Shown here in pieces: positions 16,015 to 26,764 of a stretch of DNA of 64,000 nucleotides. The notes beneath the pieces are model-generated. The model searched no databases. It saw nothing but the letters and a program-made list of their open reading frames with translations, and was not told where the DNA came from. Within the stretch, counting starts at the first letter, position 1. The number at the start of each line of letters is the position of its first letter. Made by a program: the position numbers and the translations under genes. Origin of the DNA: Roseiarcus sp963813555 (GTDB taxonomy: Bacteria; Pseudomonadota; Alphaproteobacteria; Rhizobiales; Beijerinckiaceae); NCBI GenBank assembly GCA_963813555.1, contig CAWEZX010000016.1, positions 186,001 through 250,000 of the forward strand. Reading direction: 5' to 3'.

Positions 16015-17092
16015 GAGGTCGATGGCGAACTGCTTCACCCCCGTTCCGCTGAGGTCGTGAACCGCAATCGTGTCGGCGCCCCCCAGCGCCGTGAATTTGA
16101 TGGTCTCGATGCTGTTGAGATCCATCGTGATGTTGGCGACGTCGCGGAAGAACCTCACGCGCCCGCCATTGGCGGAGATATCGATCTTCTCATTCACATT
16201 CGCGCCGTTGAACTGGAGCGTGTCGGAGCCGGCTCCGCCCTCGACGACGTCGCTGCCGTCGCCCGGATTCCAGACGAAGGTGTCGTTGCCCGCGCCGAGT
16301 GAAGCCACGTCGTTCCCGCGTCCCCCGGCGACAACGTCATTGCCGTTGCCCCCGATCAGCGTATCGGCGCCATCACCGCCGGTGAGGGTGTCATTGCCAT
16401 CGCCGCCATCGAGAGTGAGGTTGATGAGGCTGGCGAGCCCGTTGCCGGCGGTGATGACATCATCGCCGCCGCCGGCGTGAAGGACAAGGTTTTCGGTGGT
16501 CCCGATGTTGAGGGCGAACGGCGCTGGAGTAATGCGGTCGAGGCGCACGCGCGCGCCATTCGCCGTGATGCTGAAGGTTTCGGCGTCGGCGCCGCCATTC
16601 ACGACGGCGGTGTCGCTGCCGCCTCCCCCCTCGAAGAGGTCGCTGCCGTCGCCGGGGTTCCAGACCATCGTGTCGTCGCCGCCCTGACCGAAGTCCTGGT
16701 CGTTGCCGGCGCCTCCAGTCAGAACGTCGTTGCCGTCGCCCCCGAACAGCAGGTCGGCGCCGCCTTTGCCATTGAGGATGTCATTGCCACCTTGGCCGAA
16801 CACTGCCAGAACCACCGGTGATTGTGTCATTCCCATCGCCTCCAAACAAACTCGCCGCGGGAAGTGCGCCATTTAACTCGTCGAGCGCGATCGTATCGGC
16901 GCCGCTTAGGCCAAACGCCTGAATCGAATGGGTGTTTGCGACCGTCGCCGGGCCGCCAACGACCGGAACGGCCCCGCCGTTCACGAGAAACCGTCCGGCC
17001 GCATCGCGACGCGTGACAAGGCTATTGGCGCCGTTGTCGTCAAATTCCGTCAGCAAATTCGAGGTTGGAGAAAAGGTTGCGGTAATAGCCAT
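15985..17092 (-). pseudogene. Decayed RTX-type calcium-binding (beta-roll) protein gene
   Basis: The minus-strand frame starts at 17092 with a conserved N-terminus of bacterial calcium-binding proteins (AITATFSPTSNLLTEFDDN, then FLVNGGAVPVVGG). It continues into glycine/aspartate nonapeptide repeats (GGDGNDTITGG, then FGQGGNDILNG, GGADLLFGGDGND, GGDGADTLIGGNGND) that bind Ca2+ in RTX beta-rolls. The frame breaks by one base near 16800-16812, and the repeats resume in another frame. Around 15985 homology stops and unrelated codons follow, so the C-terminal secretion region is missing. Intact relatives are secreted by type I systems. None is encoded here. Confidence 0.75.
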
Positions 17093-17713
17093 GATTTGGG
17101 TCCTATAGGTTTAGCCGCGGCGCAAATTCAGCGTTCTGGCGGGTCGTACAAACGTGTTTGCAGTATTGTGACGTCTATTTGGGGATCGCACGACGATTTT
17201 AAGGCTATTACAAATTCTTTTGAAGATTTACTAGATCCAACTTATTCATTATTGTGAAGTACGACCAGCGTATCGCTCCGGATCATTCGTGAGATGTCCG
17301 AGGCGTGGCAGGCGGCAATTTAATTGTCGCGCCATGGTTACTCCGCATTGCTATCGGGGATTGTTTTATAGTTTCGGATGCATCGCGTCAATTGGGTAGA
17401 ACTACTCATAAAAAGCAGAATGACGCAGTTATTAATAGGTAAGTCATCGGCCTTGGACTAAATAGAGACCCTGTACTTCAGATCGAAACAAGGCCAACGG
17501 ACCGGGTTTCACCTCCTCGGGGATCGATCGCTCATCCGGTCGAATTTTTTTCCCGTCCGTTCGGCCAGCAAACCGCGTGCACATTTCCCAAGCGTCTCAA
17601 CAGTCGTGAATCTGGAGAAAGCCTTGCGCGCTGGGCGGCGGGCGGGCAGAGTGGCGGCAAGAGAGTCGGGCTCTTTCGGAACGGCCCGTTGGTTCTCGAG
17701 GCGTGGGGCAAGA
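17093..17713. other. AT-richer intergenic stretch upstream of the RTX remnant
   Basis: No gene is recognised. The segment 17160-17430 is clearly richer in A and T than its surroundings, which fits a promoter region for the minus-strand RTX gene or acquired DNA. An AGGA ribosome site precedes the RTX start. A plus-strand frame begins at 17606, but its convincing start is the ATG at 17714. Confidence 0.5.
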
Positions 17714-17953
17714 ATGCGCTTTGTCTTCCTGATCGGGACGCTGGCAGTGCTGAGCGGCTGCACAAGCTACCGCGATGTCACGTTTTTATACTATCCGAAT
17801 GCGCCGTACCGCGACACATTCCCATCTCGCTCCGAGTTCTACGCTGTAGCGGATCGGGAATGCGCAAAATACGGAATGAGAGCGTCCTATAACTGGAGCA
17901 ACTACGCCCTCGATTTCCAGCGCATTAGAGTGAATTACATCTGCGTTCAGTGA
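17714..17953 (+). CDS. Small putative lipoprotein
   Basis: The 79-residue product starts MRFVFLIGTLAVLSGC, a short lipoprotein signal with an LSGC lipobox, so C16 would be lipidated and the protein anchored to a membrane. The mature part is aromatic and has two more cysteines (DRECAKYGM and the terminal YICVQ) that might pair in the periplasm. No family is recognised. Its last 7 bases overlap the convergent end of the TonB-like gene. Confidence 0.6.
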   Translation: MRFVFLIGTLAVLSGCTSYRDVTFLYYPNAPYRDTFPSRSEFYAVADRECAKYGMRASYNWSNYALDFQRIRVNYICVQ

Positions 17954-18927
17954 TCGCCGTCTGACCTGCGAACCCGCCCGAAATTGTAGCTTAGGTAGAT
18001 AGGCGACCAATGCGGCGGCGCGGGGTAAGGCGCCGCCTCCGTGATCGCCGCCATCACGGCCACGTCAAGGTTCGAGGAGCCGCTTGATGTGACCAGCCTG
18101 TGGCCGACGAGATTGCCGCCCTCGTCGATGTAGAAATCGACCAGCCCGTGCCTGTTGGCGAGGTCGATGTGGAGCCCCGGGCTCTCGTGCAGATGCGCTT
18201 TGATCATCCCATAAACGATCGTCAGATACCGGGATTCGGCGCTGCCGCCCGCGATCGGCGAACGTTCGACTGAGCGCGCGAACTTGTATTGCGGCAAATC
18301 CTCGATTGTCGGCAGCGGCTCTCCGACGGGGGCCTTCTGTGGCGGCGCCGGCGGCGCCGCAGGGGCCGCGGCCTGAGTGGGATTGTCTTGCGGCTTCGGG
18401 TTCTGGTCCGTGGGTAATTCGCCTTCAGGCTCAGGCTTGAGATCATGCGCGGGCGGCGCGGCCTCTCCTTTTTGCTCGTCGGCCGGGTGGGGCGCTGGCG
18501 CGGGCGCTTCCGCTTTCGGTGAAGCGCCGGGGTTCGGCGCGGGAGGGGTCTCGGGCGTCGCCTTGGCCTCGGTCTTCTTATCGGGGGACTCCCGGTTGAC
18601 CTTTTCTTCGGTCGGAGCCGCCGGCGCGTCATAGGCGGGCTTTTCCACCTCCGGCTTGGGTGGCGGCTTGGGCTTATCTTGCGGCGGTTTTGGCTTGGGC
18701 GGCGGCGGTTGCTCGACGACCACCTCAACCGGGATCTCCTGCACCGCGGTCGGAGTTTTGACCGGCCAGAGCCAATAGTAGAGCAAGAACGAGAGCGGAA
18801 TCAGCAGATGGAGCACGGCCGCCGCAATGAGCGCGAGCGCATAGCCCCGGCGCTCGCCAGGCGTCGGCGTCTCGGGCCCATCGAGGCGCTCGACCGGCTC
18901 AGCGGTGAAATCGGCCTCGGACAACAA
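17947..18927 (-). CDS. TonB-like energy-transducing protein
   Basis: The 326-residue protein has the TonB layout: a short cytoplasmic N-terminus, one membrane helix at about residues 28-54 (ALALIAAAVLHLLIPLSFLL), a long Pro/Lys/Glu periplasmic linker (about 70-220, with PKPKPP-like runs), and a C-terminal TonB-like domain (about 230-326) containing GLVDFYIDEGGNLVGHRLV and SSNLDVAVMAAI. It would pass energy to outer-membrane receptors, or act as a TolA/TonB hybrid. No exbB, exbD or receptor gene is adjacent. The start is the first ATG after a plausible upstream gap. Confidence 0.8.
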   Translation of the reverse strand: MLSEADFTAEPVERLDGPETPTPGERRGYALALIAAAVLHLLIPLSFLLYYWLWPVKTPTAVQEIPVEVVVEQPPPPKPKPPQDKPKPPPKPEVEKPAYDAPAAPTEEKVNRESPDKKTEAKATPETPPAPNPGASPKAEAPAPAPHPADEQKGEAAPPAHDLKPEPEGELPTDQNPKPQDNPTQAAAPAAPPAPPQKAPVGEPLPTIEDLPQYKFARSVERSPIAGGSAESRYLTIVYGMIKAHLHESPGLHIDLANRHGLVDFYIDEGGNLVGHRLVTSSGSSNLDVAVMAAITEAAPYPAPPHWSPIYLSYNFGRVRRSDGDH

Positions 18928-19057
18928 CGTGACGGTCAGCGCGCGGCTCCTCTCGCGAAAGCGCTATGTGTGTTTCCTTGGCTGAATCGTTCCCGCCGGG
19001 TCAATGGCCCAATTGGTCACTTTGCCGCGCGCCGTGGATTGGCGTATGCCCTGACGC

Positions 19058-19957
19058 ATGAACGGGGTGGGGGGCAGGGGCGGCGAAACGCCCGGAGGTT
19101 TGATCGCAGAATGCGACGCCGACGTGGCGGCGCGGCCGCGCGCTCCCCGGGCGCTGGTGTTCGATTCAGGCCTGGGCGGGCTTTCGGTGCTGGCCGAAAT
19201 CAGGCGCCTCAGGCCCGATGTCGAAATCATCTACGCCGCCGACGACGCCGCCTTTCCCTATGGCAGACTCAGCGAACCGGCCCTGGTCACCCGGGTCGAG
19301 ACGGTGATGGCGCAACTGATCGGCCAAACCGAGCCCGATATTGTCGTCATCGCCTGCAGCACCGCCTCCACTCTGGCTCTCCCGCCGCTGAGGGCCGCCT
19401 ATCCGGGCCGGTCGTTCGTCGGCACTGTGCCGGCGATCAAGCCGGCGGCGGCGGCGTCGCGGTCGAGACTGATCAGCGTGCTGGCGACGCGCGGCACGGT
19501 CGCGCGCGATTACACTCATGGCCTGGTGCGCGATCACGCCGGCAATTGTGAGGTGACGCTGGTCGGCTCGCCGCTGCTTGCCGTCATTGCCGAGCGCATC
19601 ATGCGCAACGAAGCGGTCGATGAGGCCGAAATCGCGCGCGAGATTGCGCCGTGTTTCGTTGAACACGACGGCCGGCGCACCGACCAGATCGTGCTCGCCT
19701 GCACCCACTTTCCGCTCATCGTGGACAGACTTGAGCGCCTTTCCCCCTGGCCGGTCGGCTTCGTCGACCCGGCGCCGGCGATCGCGCGCCGTCTCGACGC
19801 GCTGATCGGCGTGGCGCGCTCAAACGCGTCGACTGCCCGCGAAGGGACGGCGATCTTCACCAGCGGCAACGAGCCGCCGCTGGCCTTGCAAAAGACCTTG
19901 CGTCTCTATGGGCTCAAGTTTACGCCCGCCGCAATGATCGGCTCGGCTCCGGCCTGA
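19058..19957 (+). CDS. murI: Glutamate racemase
   Basis: The 299-residue enzyme makes D-glutamate for peptidoglycan in the cytoplasm. The family signature FDSGLGGLSVL is near residue 36. The two catalytic cysteines are C100 in VIACSTASTLALP and C215 in VLACTHFPLIVD. AFPYGRLSE is also typical. The first about 28 residues are glycine-rich and poorly conserved, so the true start may be a later codon such as the GTG near 19124. It is followed by pepN after 33 bases in the same direction; the two may share a transcript. Confidence 0.93.
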   Translation: MNGVGGRGGETPGGLIAECDADVAARPRAPRALVFDSGLGGLSVLAEIRRLRPDVEIIYAADDAAFPYGRLSEPALVTRVETVMAQLIGQTEPDIVVIACSTASTLALPPLRAAYPGRSFVGTVPAIKPAAAASRSRLISVLATRGTVARDYTHGLVRDHAGNCEVTLVGSPLLAVIAERIMRNEAVDEAEIAREIAPCFVEHDGRRTDQIVLACTHFPLIVDRLERLSPWPVGFVDPAPAIARRLDALIGVARSNASTAREGTAIFTSGNEPPLALQKTLRLYGLKFTPAAMIGSAPA

Positions 19958-19990
19958 TCGCCCAACAATCCAAACTTCGAAAGACCGCCC

Positions 19991-22648
19991 ATGCGCACAT
20001 CGGTCGGACAGCCTGTTCGCCTCAGCGATTATCGAGTCCCTGACTATTTCATTGACAACGTCGAACTCGACGTATCGCTGGACATTCATGCGACGCGCGT
20101 GGTCTCGACCCTGTCGCTGCGCCCCAATCCGGGCGGGCAGGAGCGCGCGCCATTGTCGCTCGACGGCGACGAACTCGTGTTCATTTCGGCCCGATTGGGC
20201 GGCGAGCCGATCGAGGCGGCCAATTTCGAGGCGAGTCCGTCGCAGTTTCTGCTGCGCCGGCCGCCCGGACGCGCGTTCACGCTCACCATCGAGACCCGGC
20301 TCGATCCCGCCGCCAACACCAAGCTTATGGGGCTCTATCGCACGGGCTCGGCCTATTGCACCCAATGCGAGGCGGAGGGGTTTCGCCGCATCACCTATTT
20401 TCTCGATCGCCCGGACGTGCTCTCGACCTATCGCGTGCGGCTCGAGGCGGATCGGACCGAAGCCCCGGTGCTGCTGTCGAACGGCAATCTCGAAGCCGCG
20501 GGCGAAGCGGACGTTTCCGGCCGCCATTTCGCCGTCTGGCGCGATCCGCACAAGAAGCCCTGCTATCTGTTCGCCCTGGTCGCCGGCGATCTCGGGCACA
20601 TTGCGGATTCGTTTGTCACCGCGTCGGGCAACGAAGTCGCGCTTGCGATCTATGTCGAGCACGGCCGCGAAGAACGCGCACACTACGCGATGGACGCGCT
20701 CAAGCGATCGATGGCCTGGGACGAGCGGACTTATGGCCGCGAATACGATCTCGACGTTTTCAACATCGTCGCCGTCTCCGATTTTAATATGGGGGCTATG
20801 GAGAACAAGGGCCTCAATGTCTTCAACGATAAATATGTGCTCGCTTCGCCGGAGACGGCGACCGATGACGATTACGCCAATATCGAGGGCGTGATCGCGC
20901 ACGAATATTTTCATAACTGGACCGGCGATCGTGTGACCTGCCGCGACTGGTTCCAGCTTTGCCTCAAAGAGGGGCTGACCGTCTTCCGCGATCAGGACTT
21001 TTCCGCTGACATGCGTTCCGCGCCGGTCGAGCGCATCGGCGACGTGCGCACGCTACGCGCTGCGCAATTCCCCGAGGACGCCGGTCCGCTCGCGCATAAT
21101 GTGCGGCCCGAGGTCTATCACGAGATCAACAACTTCTACACCGCGACCGTCTACCAGAAAGGCGCCGAGGTCGTGCGCATGCTGAAGCGCCTGATCGGGA
21201 CGCATCCGTTTCGCGCCGGCATGGATCTCTATTTTGAGCGCTACGACGGCCACGCGGCGACGGTCGAGGACTTCATCGGCTGTTTCGAGACCGTTTCGGG
21301 GCGCGATCTCTCCCAATTCATGCGCTGGTACAATCAGGCCGGCACGCCGAAAGTGACGGTTCGCACCGCCTATGACGCCGTGGCCAAGACCTATCGGCTG
21401 GACATCGCCCAGTCGCTCGCGCCGACGCCCGGGCAAAATGTCAAGCTGCCGATGACCATGCCGTTGGCGCTCGGCCTGGTTGGTCCCAACGGCGGCGATA
21501 TGCCGCTGACGTCGACTGACGCCAGCGCCGACGAGCTCGCCAGCGGCGTGTTCGAACTTAAGGACGCCGAGCGGTCGATCGTCTTTCGCGACGTGCCTCA
21601 GCGGCCGACTCTGTCGTTCCTGCGCGGCTTTTCCGCGCCGGCGCGGGTCGACGACGACCTCACCGAGGAGGACCTCATCGTCCTCTCCCGACACGACGGC
21701 GACAATTTCAATCGCTGGCAATCGCTGCAGAGTCTGGCGACGCGCATTCTGTTGCGCGGCGTCAAGGCCATTCGGATGGGCCGCTCGCCGGAGCGCAACG
21801 GCGGGCTTATGGCCGCGTTCGGCGCGCTGATCGAGGACGTCCGCTTAGGCCGCATCGATCATGCTTTCGCCGCTTCCGCGATGGGCCTGCCAACCGAAGC
21901 CGACATCGCGCGCGAGATCGGTCAAGACGTCGATCCGGATGCGATCCACGCCGCGCGCAGAGCCATGCGCGGCGTGCTCGGGCGCACCTACGCCGGCGCG
22001 CTGGCCGCGCTGCACGCGGAACTCGCCGATTCCTCGCCCTTCAGCCCCGACGCCGGGGCGGCGGGCCGTCGCGCGCTGCGCAACGTCGCGCTTGGCCTGT
22101 TCGTCGACGGCGACGTGATCCAGGGGCTGCAGCTTGCCCATCGCCAGCTCGCTGACGCGGACAACATGACCGAACGCCTGGGCGCGCTGTCGGCGATCGC
22201 CTTCAAGCCGGACGACGCGCGCGAACATGCGTTTGAGGCGTTCGGCCGGCGCTACGCGATGGAGCCGCTCATCCTCGACAAATGGTTCGCGCTCCAGGCG
22301 CAGATTCCCGAACGCGAGACGCTAGAGCGGGTGCGCGGGCTCATGAATCACCGCGGATTCTCGCTCGCCAATCCCAACCGCGTGCGCGCGCTGATCGGTG
22401 GGTTTGCGGCCAACCAGACGCAATTCAACCGCGCCGATGGCGCAGGCTTTGCGTTGCTCGAGGAGGTGGTCGTGTTTCTCGATTCCACCAATCCGCAGAT
22501 CGCCGCGCGGCTCCTGACCGCCATGCGGTCATGGCGTTCGCTCGAGGAAGTCCGCCGCGCTCATGCGGAGGCGATGCTGAGGCGCATCGCCGACCGGTCG
22601 TCGCTCTCGCCCGACGTCCGCGACATCGTGACCCGCAGCCTGGGCTGA
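19991..22648 (+). CDS. pepN: Aminopeptidase N (M1 family)
   Basis: The 885-residue cytoplasmic zinc aminopeptidase has the GAMEN substrate motif at 268-272 and the zinc site H304-EYF-H308 with the third ligand glutamate in LCLKEG, 18 residues on. It matches the E. coli PepN type in length and in the C-terminal helical region. It removes N-terminal residues in peptide turnover. The frame is unbroken. Confidence 0.96.
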   Translation: MRTSVGQPVRLSDYRVPDYFIDNVELDVSLDIHATRVVSTLSLRPNPGGQERAPLSLDGDELVFISARLGGEPIEAANFEASPSQFLLRRPPGRAFTLTIETRLDPAANTKLMGLYRTGSAYCTQCEAEGFRRITYFLDRPDVLSTYRVRLEADRTEAPVLLSNGNLEAAGEADVSGRHFAVWRDPHKKPCYLFALVAGDLGHIADSFVTASGNEVALAIYVEHGREERAHYAMDALKRSMAWDERTYGREYDLDVFNIVAVSDFNMGAMENKGLNVFNDKYVLASPETATDDDYANIEGVIAHEYFHNWTGDRVTCRDWFQLCLKEGLTVFRDQDFSADMRSAPVERIGDVRTLRAAQFPEDAGPLAHNVRPEVYHEINNFYTATVYQKGAEVVRMLKRLIGTHPFRAGMDLYFERYDGHAATVEDFIGCFETVSGRDLSQFMRWYNQAGTPKVTVRTAYDAVAKTYRLDIAQSLAPTPGQNVKLPMTMPLALGLVGPNGGDMPLTSTDASADELASGVFELKDAERSIVFRDVPQRPTLSFLRGFSAPARVDDDLTEEDLIVLSRHDGDNFNRWQSLQSLATRILLRGVKAIRMGRSPERNGGLMAAFGALIEDVRLGRIDHAFAASAMGLPTEADIAREIGQDVDPDAIHAARRAMRGVLGRTYAGALAALHAELADSSPFSPDAGAAGRRALRNVALGLFVDGDVIQGLQLAHRQLADADNMTERLGALSAIAFKPDDAREHAFEAFGRRYAMEPLILDKWFALQAQIPERETLERVRGLMNHRGFSLANPNRVRALIGGFAANQTQFNRADGAGFALLEEVVVFLDSTNPQIAARLLTAMRSWRSLEEVRRAHAEAMLRRIADRSSLSPDVRDIVTRSLG

Positions 22649-22865
22649 CGCAGCGGCCCGTTGGCGCCGAGCGATCAGCGCAACCTTAACGCGTGTTGGC
22701 GGCCCCAAACCACATTTCCGTACCGGCGCCCTTCGGCCACATTTTTTTCAGCCTGACGCATTGTCAAGGACTAGACAAAGATTCGCACAAGGATTCTTAT
22801 CGTAGTGATTCGGGCGTTAAGGCGGCAGTCCGAGTGTAATTTGTGGCGAAGTCTGGGATCGGGCG

Positions 22866-24485
22866 ATGACGCGTGTTAGCGCGGCAAACGGGGATGCTTG
22901 TCCAGTGGGGTCAGCTCGAACACTGAGTGGGGAAGCGGCGTTTCGCTTCGCCGAGGCGTGGGCTCGCCGGCCGCCCGCGGCGCTGAAGCTCGCGCGGTCT
23001 CGTCCCGCGGGCGCTGTCGACCGCCGGCGACCGATTCCCTCGGCGGCTTTCGTCGGCGTCGCCATTGCGATCTTCGGCATCCTTTCGGTGACGCTTCAGC
23101 ATTTGCGGCTTGAGCATGACTGGGCTCTGCGGGCCGGCGCGAGCGAAGTCGGGATGCGCGCCACGCTGCTCGCTGAGCGGCTCGATGCGGCGCTCAGCGC
23201 TCAGCCGCAGGCGTCCGAAGCCGAAGTCTTCCGGAGCGTCCTTAAGGCTCATCCCCATGAGCGGCTCGCGCAATCGATCCTCATCGACCGCAACGGCCGC
23301 CTGATCGAATTCGAGCGGTCCCAGAACAATTCCAATTCGCCGCTGGCGTCTGTCGCGGAGCGCGCAAAACCGTCGGCAGCCGACGACATTCAGGACGGCG
23401 TGATCCGCATCCGGACCGAGCGCGACGGCGATCAATACGCCGCCGTGCGGGCGCTGCCGAAGACTTTGGCCAAGGTGGCCTTCGCTTCGCCCGTCGATCG
23501 TCCGCTCGCTGCCTGGCGCCGCTCGGCGTTGATGACGGCGTTCCTGCTTGCCTCGATCATCGGGCTTGCCGTCGCGGCGGGCATTTACGCCTTCGGGACC
23601 AGAGACGAGCATGGACAAGAGCTCGTCAAATCGCAGCGGCTGCTTCTGGCCACCGTCGCTGAGCTCAAACAGTCGCGCCGGTCGCTCGAAGAACAGGCCC
23701 AGCAGCTTGCCGATCTCGCCGAGCGCTATCATGAGCAGAAATCGCACGCGGAAGCCGCGAACCGCGCCAAGGCGGAATTCCTCGCCAATATGAGTCACGA
23801 GTTGCGCACGCCGCTCAACGCCATCATCGGCTTCTCGCAGCTGATGGGAAGCCAGACCTTCGGCCCCTTGGGATCGCAAAAATACGGCGACTATTGCGCG
23901 CACATTCTCGCCAGCGGCGAATATCTCTCGCGCGTGGTCAGCGACGTCCTCGACATGGCGCGCCTCGAGGCGGGGCGGGAACGTCTGAATTACGCACGCT
24001 TTCGCGCCGAGCACGCGGTGAGCCGGGCAGTCCTGGACATTGCGCCGACCGCGCGCGAGAAAGGCGTTGCGGTCAGGGTCGAGGTCGGCGCCGAGGTGAC
24101 TGTCGAGGCGGATCCTCTGGCGGTCGAGCGCATCCTCACGACGCTCATGCGAAACGCGGTGAAGTTCGCCCCCGAGGGCGGGGAAATCTCGATCGGCGCC
24201 GCTGCGGTCGCTGAGCTCATCCATTTCACCGTCGAGGACAATGGACCTGGCGTCGCTGCACATGATGTCGCGCGGCTGGGCCGGCCGTTCGAACAGGGTC
24301 CCGCCGCCATGAGCAACGGCATGAAGGGATCAGGGCTTGGTCTCGCCATCGCCAACTCGCTGGTCGAGTTGCATGGAGGAACGTTGCGTCTCCAGTCCAG
24401 GCCGGGCGAGGGCGCCGCGGCGCTGGTCACCCTGCCGAGAGTCCAGCGCGGACTTCGCGCCGTCGCGTTGGCGCGCGTGGCGTAA
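22866..24485 (+). CDS. Membrane sensor histidine kinase
   Basis: The 539-residue protein has two membrane helices (about 57-78 and 220-243) enclosing a roughly 140-residue periplasmic sensor region with no recognised fold. A short coiled coil (about 255-300) leads to the HisKA domain with phospho-accepting H311 in FLANMSHELRTPLNAIIGFS. The ATPase domain has the N box near 425, DNGPGV, and GSGLGLAIANSLVELHGG. It resembles PleC/DivJ-type alphaproteobacterial kinases. No response regulator is adjacent, so the partner is unknown. The 217 bases upstream contain TTGTC...GACAA (22761-22778), possibly regulatory. Confidence 0.9.
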   Translation: MTRVSAANGDACPVGSARTLSGEAAFRFAEAWARRPPAALKLARSRPAGAVDRRRPIPSAAFVGVAIAIFGILSVTLQHLRLEHDWALRAGASEVGMRATLLAERLDAALSAQPQASEAEVFRSVLKAHPHERLAQSILIDRNGRLIEFERSQNNSNSPLASVAERAKPSAADDIQDGVIRIRTERDGDQYAAVRALPKTLAKVAFASPVDRPLAAWRRSALMTAFLLASIIGLAVAAGIYAFGTRDEHGQELVKSQRLLLATVAELKQSRRSLEEQAQQLADLAERYHEQKSHAEAANRAKAEFLANMSHELRTPLNAIIGFSQLMGSQTFGPLGSQKYGDYCAHILASGEYLSRVVSDVLDMARLEAGRERLNYARFRAEHAVSRAVLDIAPTAREKGVAVRVEVGAEVTVEADPLAVERILTTLMRNAVKFAPEGGEISIGAAAVAELIHFTVEDNGPGVAAHDVARLGRPFEQGPAAMSNGMKGSGLGLAIANSLVELHGGTLRLQSRPGEGAAALVTLPRVQRGLRAVALARVA

Positions 24486-24799
24486 GCGGCCGGCAGCGGG
24501 CCACGGCGGCGGCCGCACAACACTTCAACACCATAACGCAGACAGAAGTCCGCGCGGTGGCGCGGTCGCAAACGAGTTCTCCGCACGAGCGATGTGATTC
24601 CCTGGAAGCCTCTACTCCTATATTGCACACGTATGCACGGTGTTTACACTGTGACGGGGATCACTGCGGCAGCGGAAGCGCTACTGTATTGTACGGTAGC
24701 GTACGCAGTTGGGCGAGCAAGCTCAGCATGGTTCTCGGCCGGTGCAATGGCGACGGATTTCGGTCGGGAGAAATTGGGCACGGAGGATGGGAGCCGATC
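24486..24799 (+). promoter_or_regulatory. Long leader region before the cold-shock gene
   Basis: This 314-base gap holds no recognised gene. An open frame continues through it from 24557 into the cold-shock gene, but its translation lacks recognisable features. A clear ribosome site (GGGAG) precedes the ATG at 24800. Near 24620-24720 several TGTAC/GTACG-like short repeats occur. Cold-shock genes often have long structured 5' leaders that act as thermosensors; that is an inference here, without a predicted fold. Confidence 0.35.
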
Positions 24800-25432
24800 A
24801 TGACTCATGTTCAAGAGTTCGAGATGCCTGGCAGCCGCGCGTTTGACCACGCTGTGCCGATAGGGGAAGCGGGCGACCTATCGGGGGCGCACGGCCTCGC
24901 TTTGGGCTACGCGGCGCCGCCCGTCGAATTCGATGCGTTTTCAGCGAGCGCTGATCCGCTCGCAAGCGGGATGACGGTCGAGGCGTCGGTGAAATGGTTC
25001 AACGCCGCAAAGGGATATGGCTTCGTCGAGCTTGCGGGTGGCCGTGGCGATGCCTTCCTGCATCTCAAGACGCTCCGTGAGACAGGGCGCCAGACCCTGC
25101 CTTCGGGCGTGAAGGTTCGCGCCGTCGTTCGCGCCGGCGCCCGAGGGGCGGAGGTGGTGAGGGTCATTGAGGTTGACGCCAGGGACGAACGGTCATCGCG
25201 GCATCCGACCCTGGACCCATCCACCGCCTTCGAGTTGACCGGGAAGGTCAAGTGGTTCGATCACGCCCGAGGGTTTGGATTCGTCGCCAGCGACGATTTT
25301 GGCAGGGACGTGTTCGTCCACAGCTCCACGCTCGGCGCCTCGCGCGTCACCGATCTCTTTGAGGGTCAGCCGGTGTCGATGCGCGTCGTCGAGACGCCGA
25401 AGGGCCGCGAAGCGATCGCGATCATCGTTTAG
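24800..25432 (+). CDS. Protein with two cold-shock domains
   Basis: The 210-residue product contains two CSDs. The first (about residues 60-125) has VKWFNAAKGYGFVEL and DAFLHLKTL; the second (about 145-210) has VKWFDHARGFGFVASDDFG and DVFVHSSTL. Both keep the RNP1-like (K-G-[YF]-GF[IV]) and RNP2-like (VF[VL]H) aromatic motifs that bind single-stranded RNA or DNA. Tandem-CSD proteins are common in alphaproteobacteria. The start at 24800 is supported by a GGGAG site. It is probably an RNA chaperone or regulator. Confidence 0.9.
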   Translation: MTHVQEFEMPGSRAFDHAVPIGEAGDLSGAHGLALGYAAPPVEFDAFSASADPLASGMTVEASVKWFNAAKGYGFVELAGGRGDAFLHLKTLRETGRQTLPSGVKVRAVVRAGARGAEVVRVIEVDARDERSSRHPTLDPSTAFELTGKVKWFDHARGFGFVASDDFGRDVFVHSSTLGASRVTDLFEGQPVSMRVVETPKGREAIAIIV

Positions 25433-25467
25433 GGCGAGAACCGGATCCCTCCCGAGAAAAACGCCGG

Positions 25468-25839
25468 TCAGAGCGCTTTGTTCTGGCGGCGCAATCGGTG
25501 GGCGAGGACGCGCATCACGCTAAGCGCGAAAAAGGGCGCGTTCTTAACGAGGAAGAGAAACTGATTTTCCTTGATCGGCGCGACTGTCACGTCGGTCAAA
25601 GCAACGGCTGTGGCGCTGCGCGGACTGTCGTCGATCAGCGCCATCTCGCCGAAAATGCCGTCTGGGCCGAGGGTCTCGAAATGACGGTCGCCGCTCGCGA
25701 TCTCCACCTGTCCGCGCAAGACAACGAAGAACTCATCGCCAGGATCGCCTTCCTTGAAAATCGTCTTGCCCTTGACAAAATTGCGCGTCGGAACTCTGGG
25801 CCCCAACAGAAGCCGGAACCCCCCTTCGCTTTGCGCCAT
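25468..25839 (-). CDS. Small cyclic-nucleotide-binding-domain protein
   Basis: The start at 25839 has AGGAAA upstream and gives 123 residues, which is essentially one cNMP-binding domain. Seen: FKEGDPGDEFFVVLRGQVEI, then the phosphate-binding cassette FGEMALIDDSPRSATAVA, and a C-helix region. There is no DNA-binding or other effector domain, so it may act as a stand-alone regulator through partners. It is convergent with the cold-shock gene. The cAMP source could be the cyclase at 47769, but no linkage is shown. Confidence 0.85.
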   Translation of the reverse strand: MAQSEGGFRLLLGPRVPTRNFVKGKTIFKEGDPGDEFFVVLRGQVEIASGDRHFETLGPDGIFGEMALIDDSPRSATAVALTDVTVAPIKENQFLFLVKNAPFFALSVMRVLAHRLRRQNKAL

Positions 25840-25999
25840 TTCACTTTCCTGTGCGTTACGCCATCGTGATTTGTCTCCCAGCTCGACCCAACGATAGGAC
25901 GATCGGGCAATCCTGACAAATTTTCGACGCGATGCGCCTGCAGCGTCCCGACGGCAAACGATCCGGCTCATTCGCCAGTCGTGCGGGTTACAAGTTCGA

Positions 26000-26761
<762 letters not shown>

Positions 26762-26764
26762 CGG

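Noticed and set aside
22911..24263. 450-codon frame antisense to the histidine kinase
   Set aside because: The kinase motifs on the plus strand are complete; the antisense frame is rich in Arg, Asp and Gly and shows no domain.
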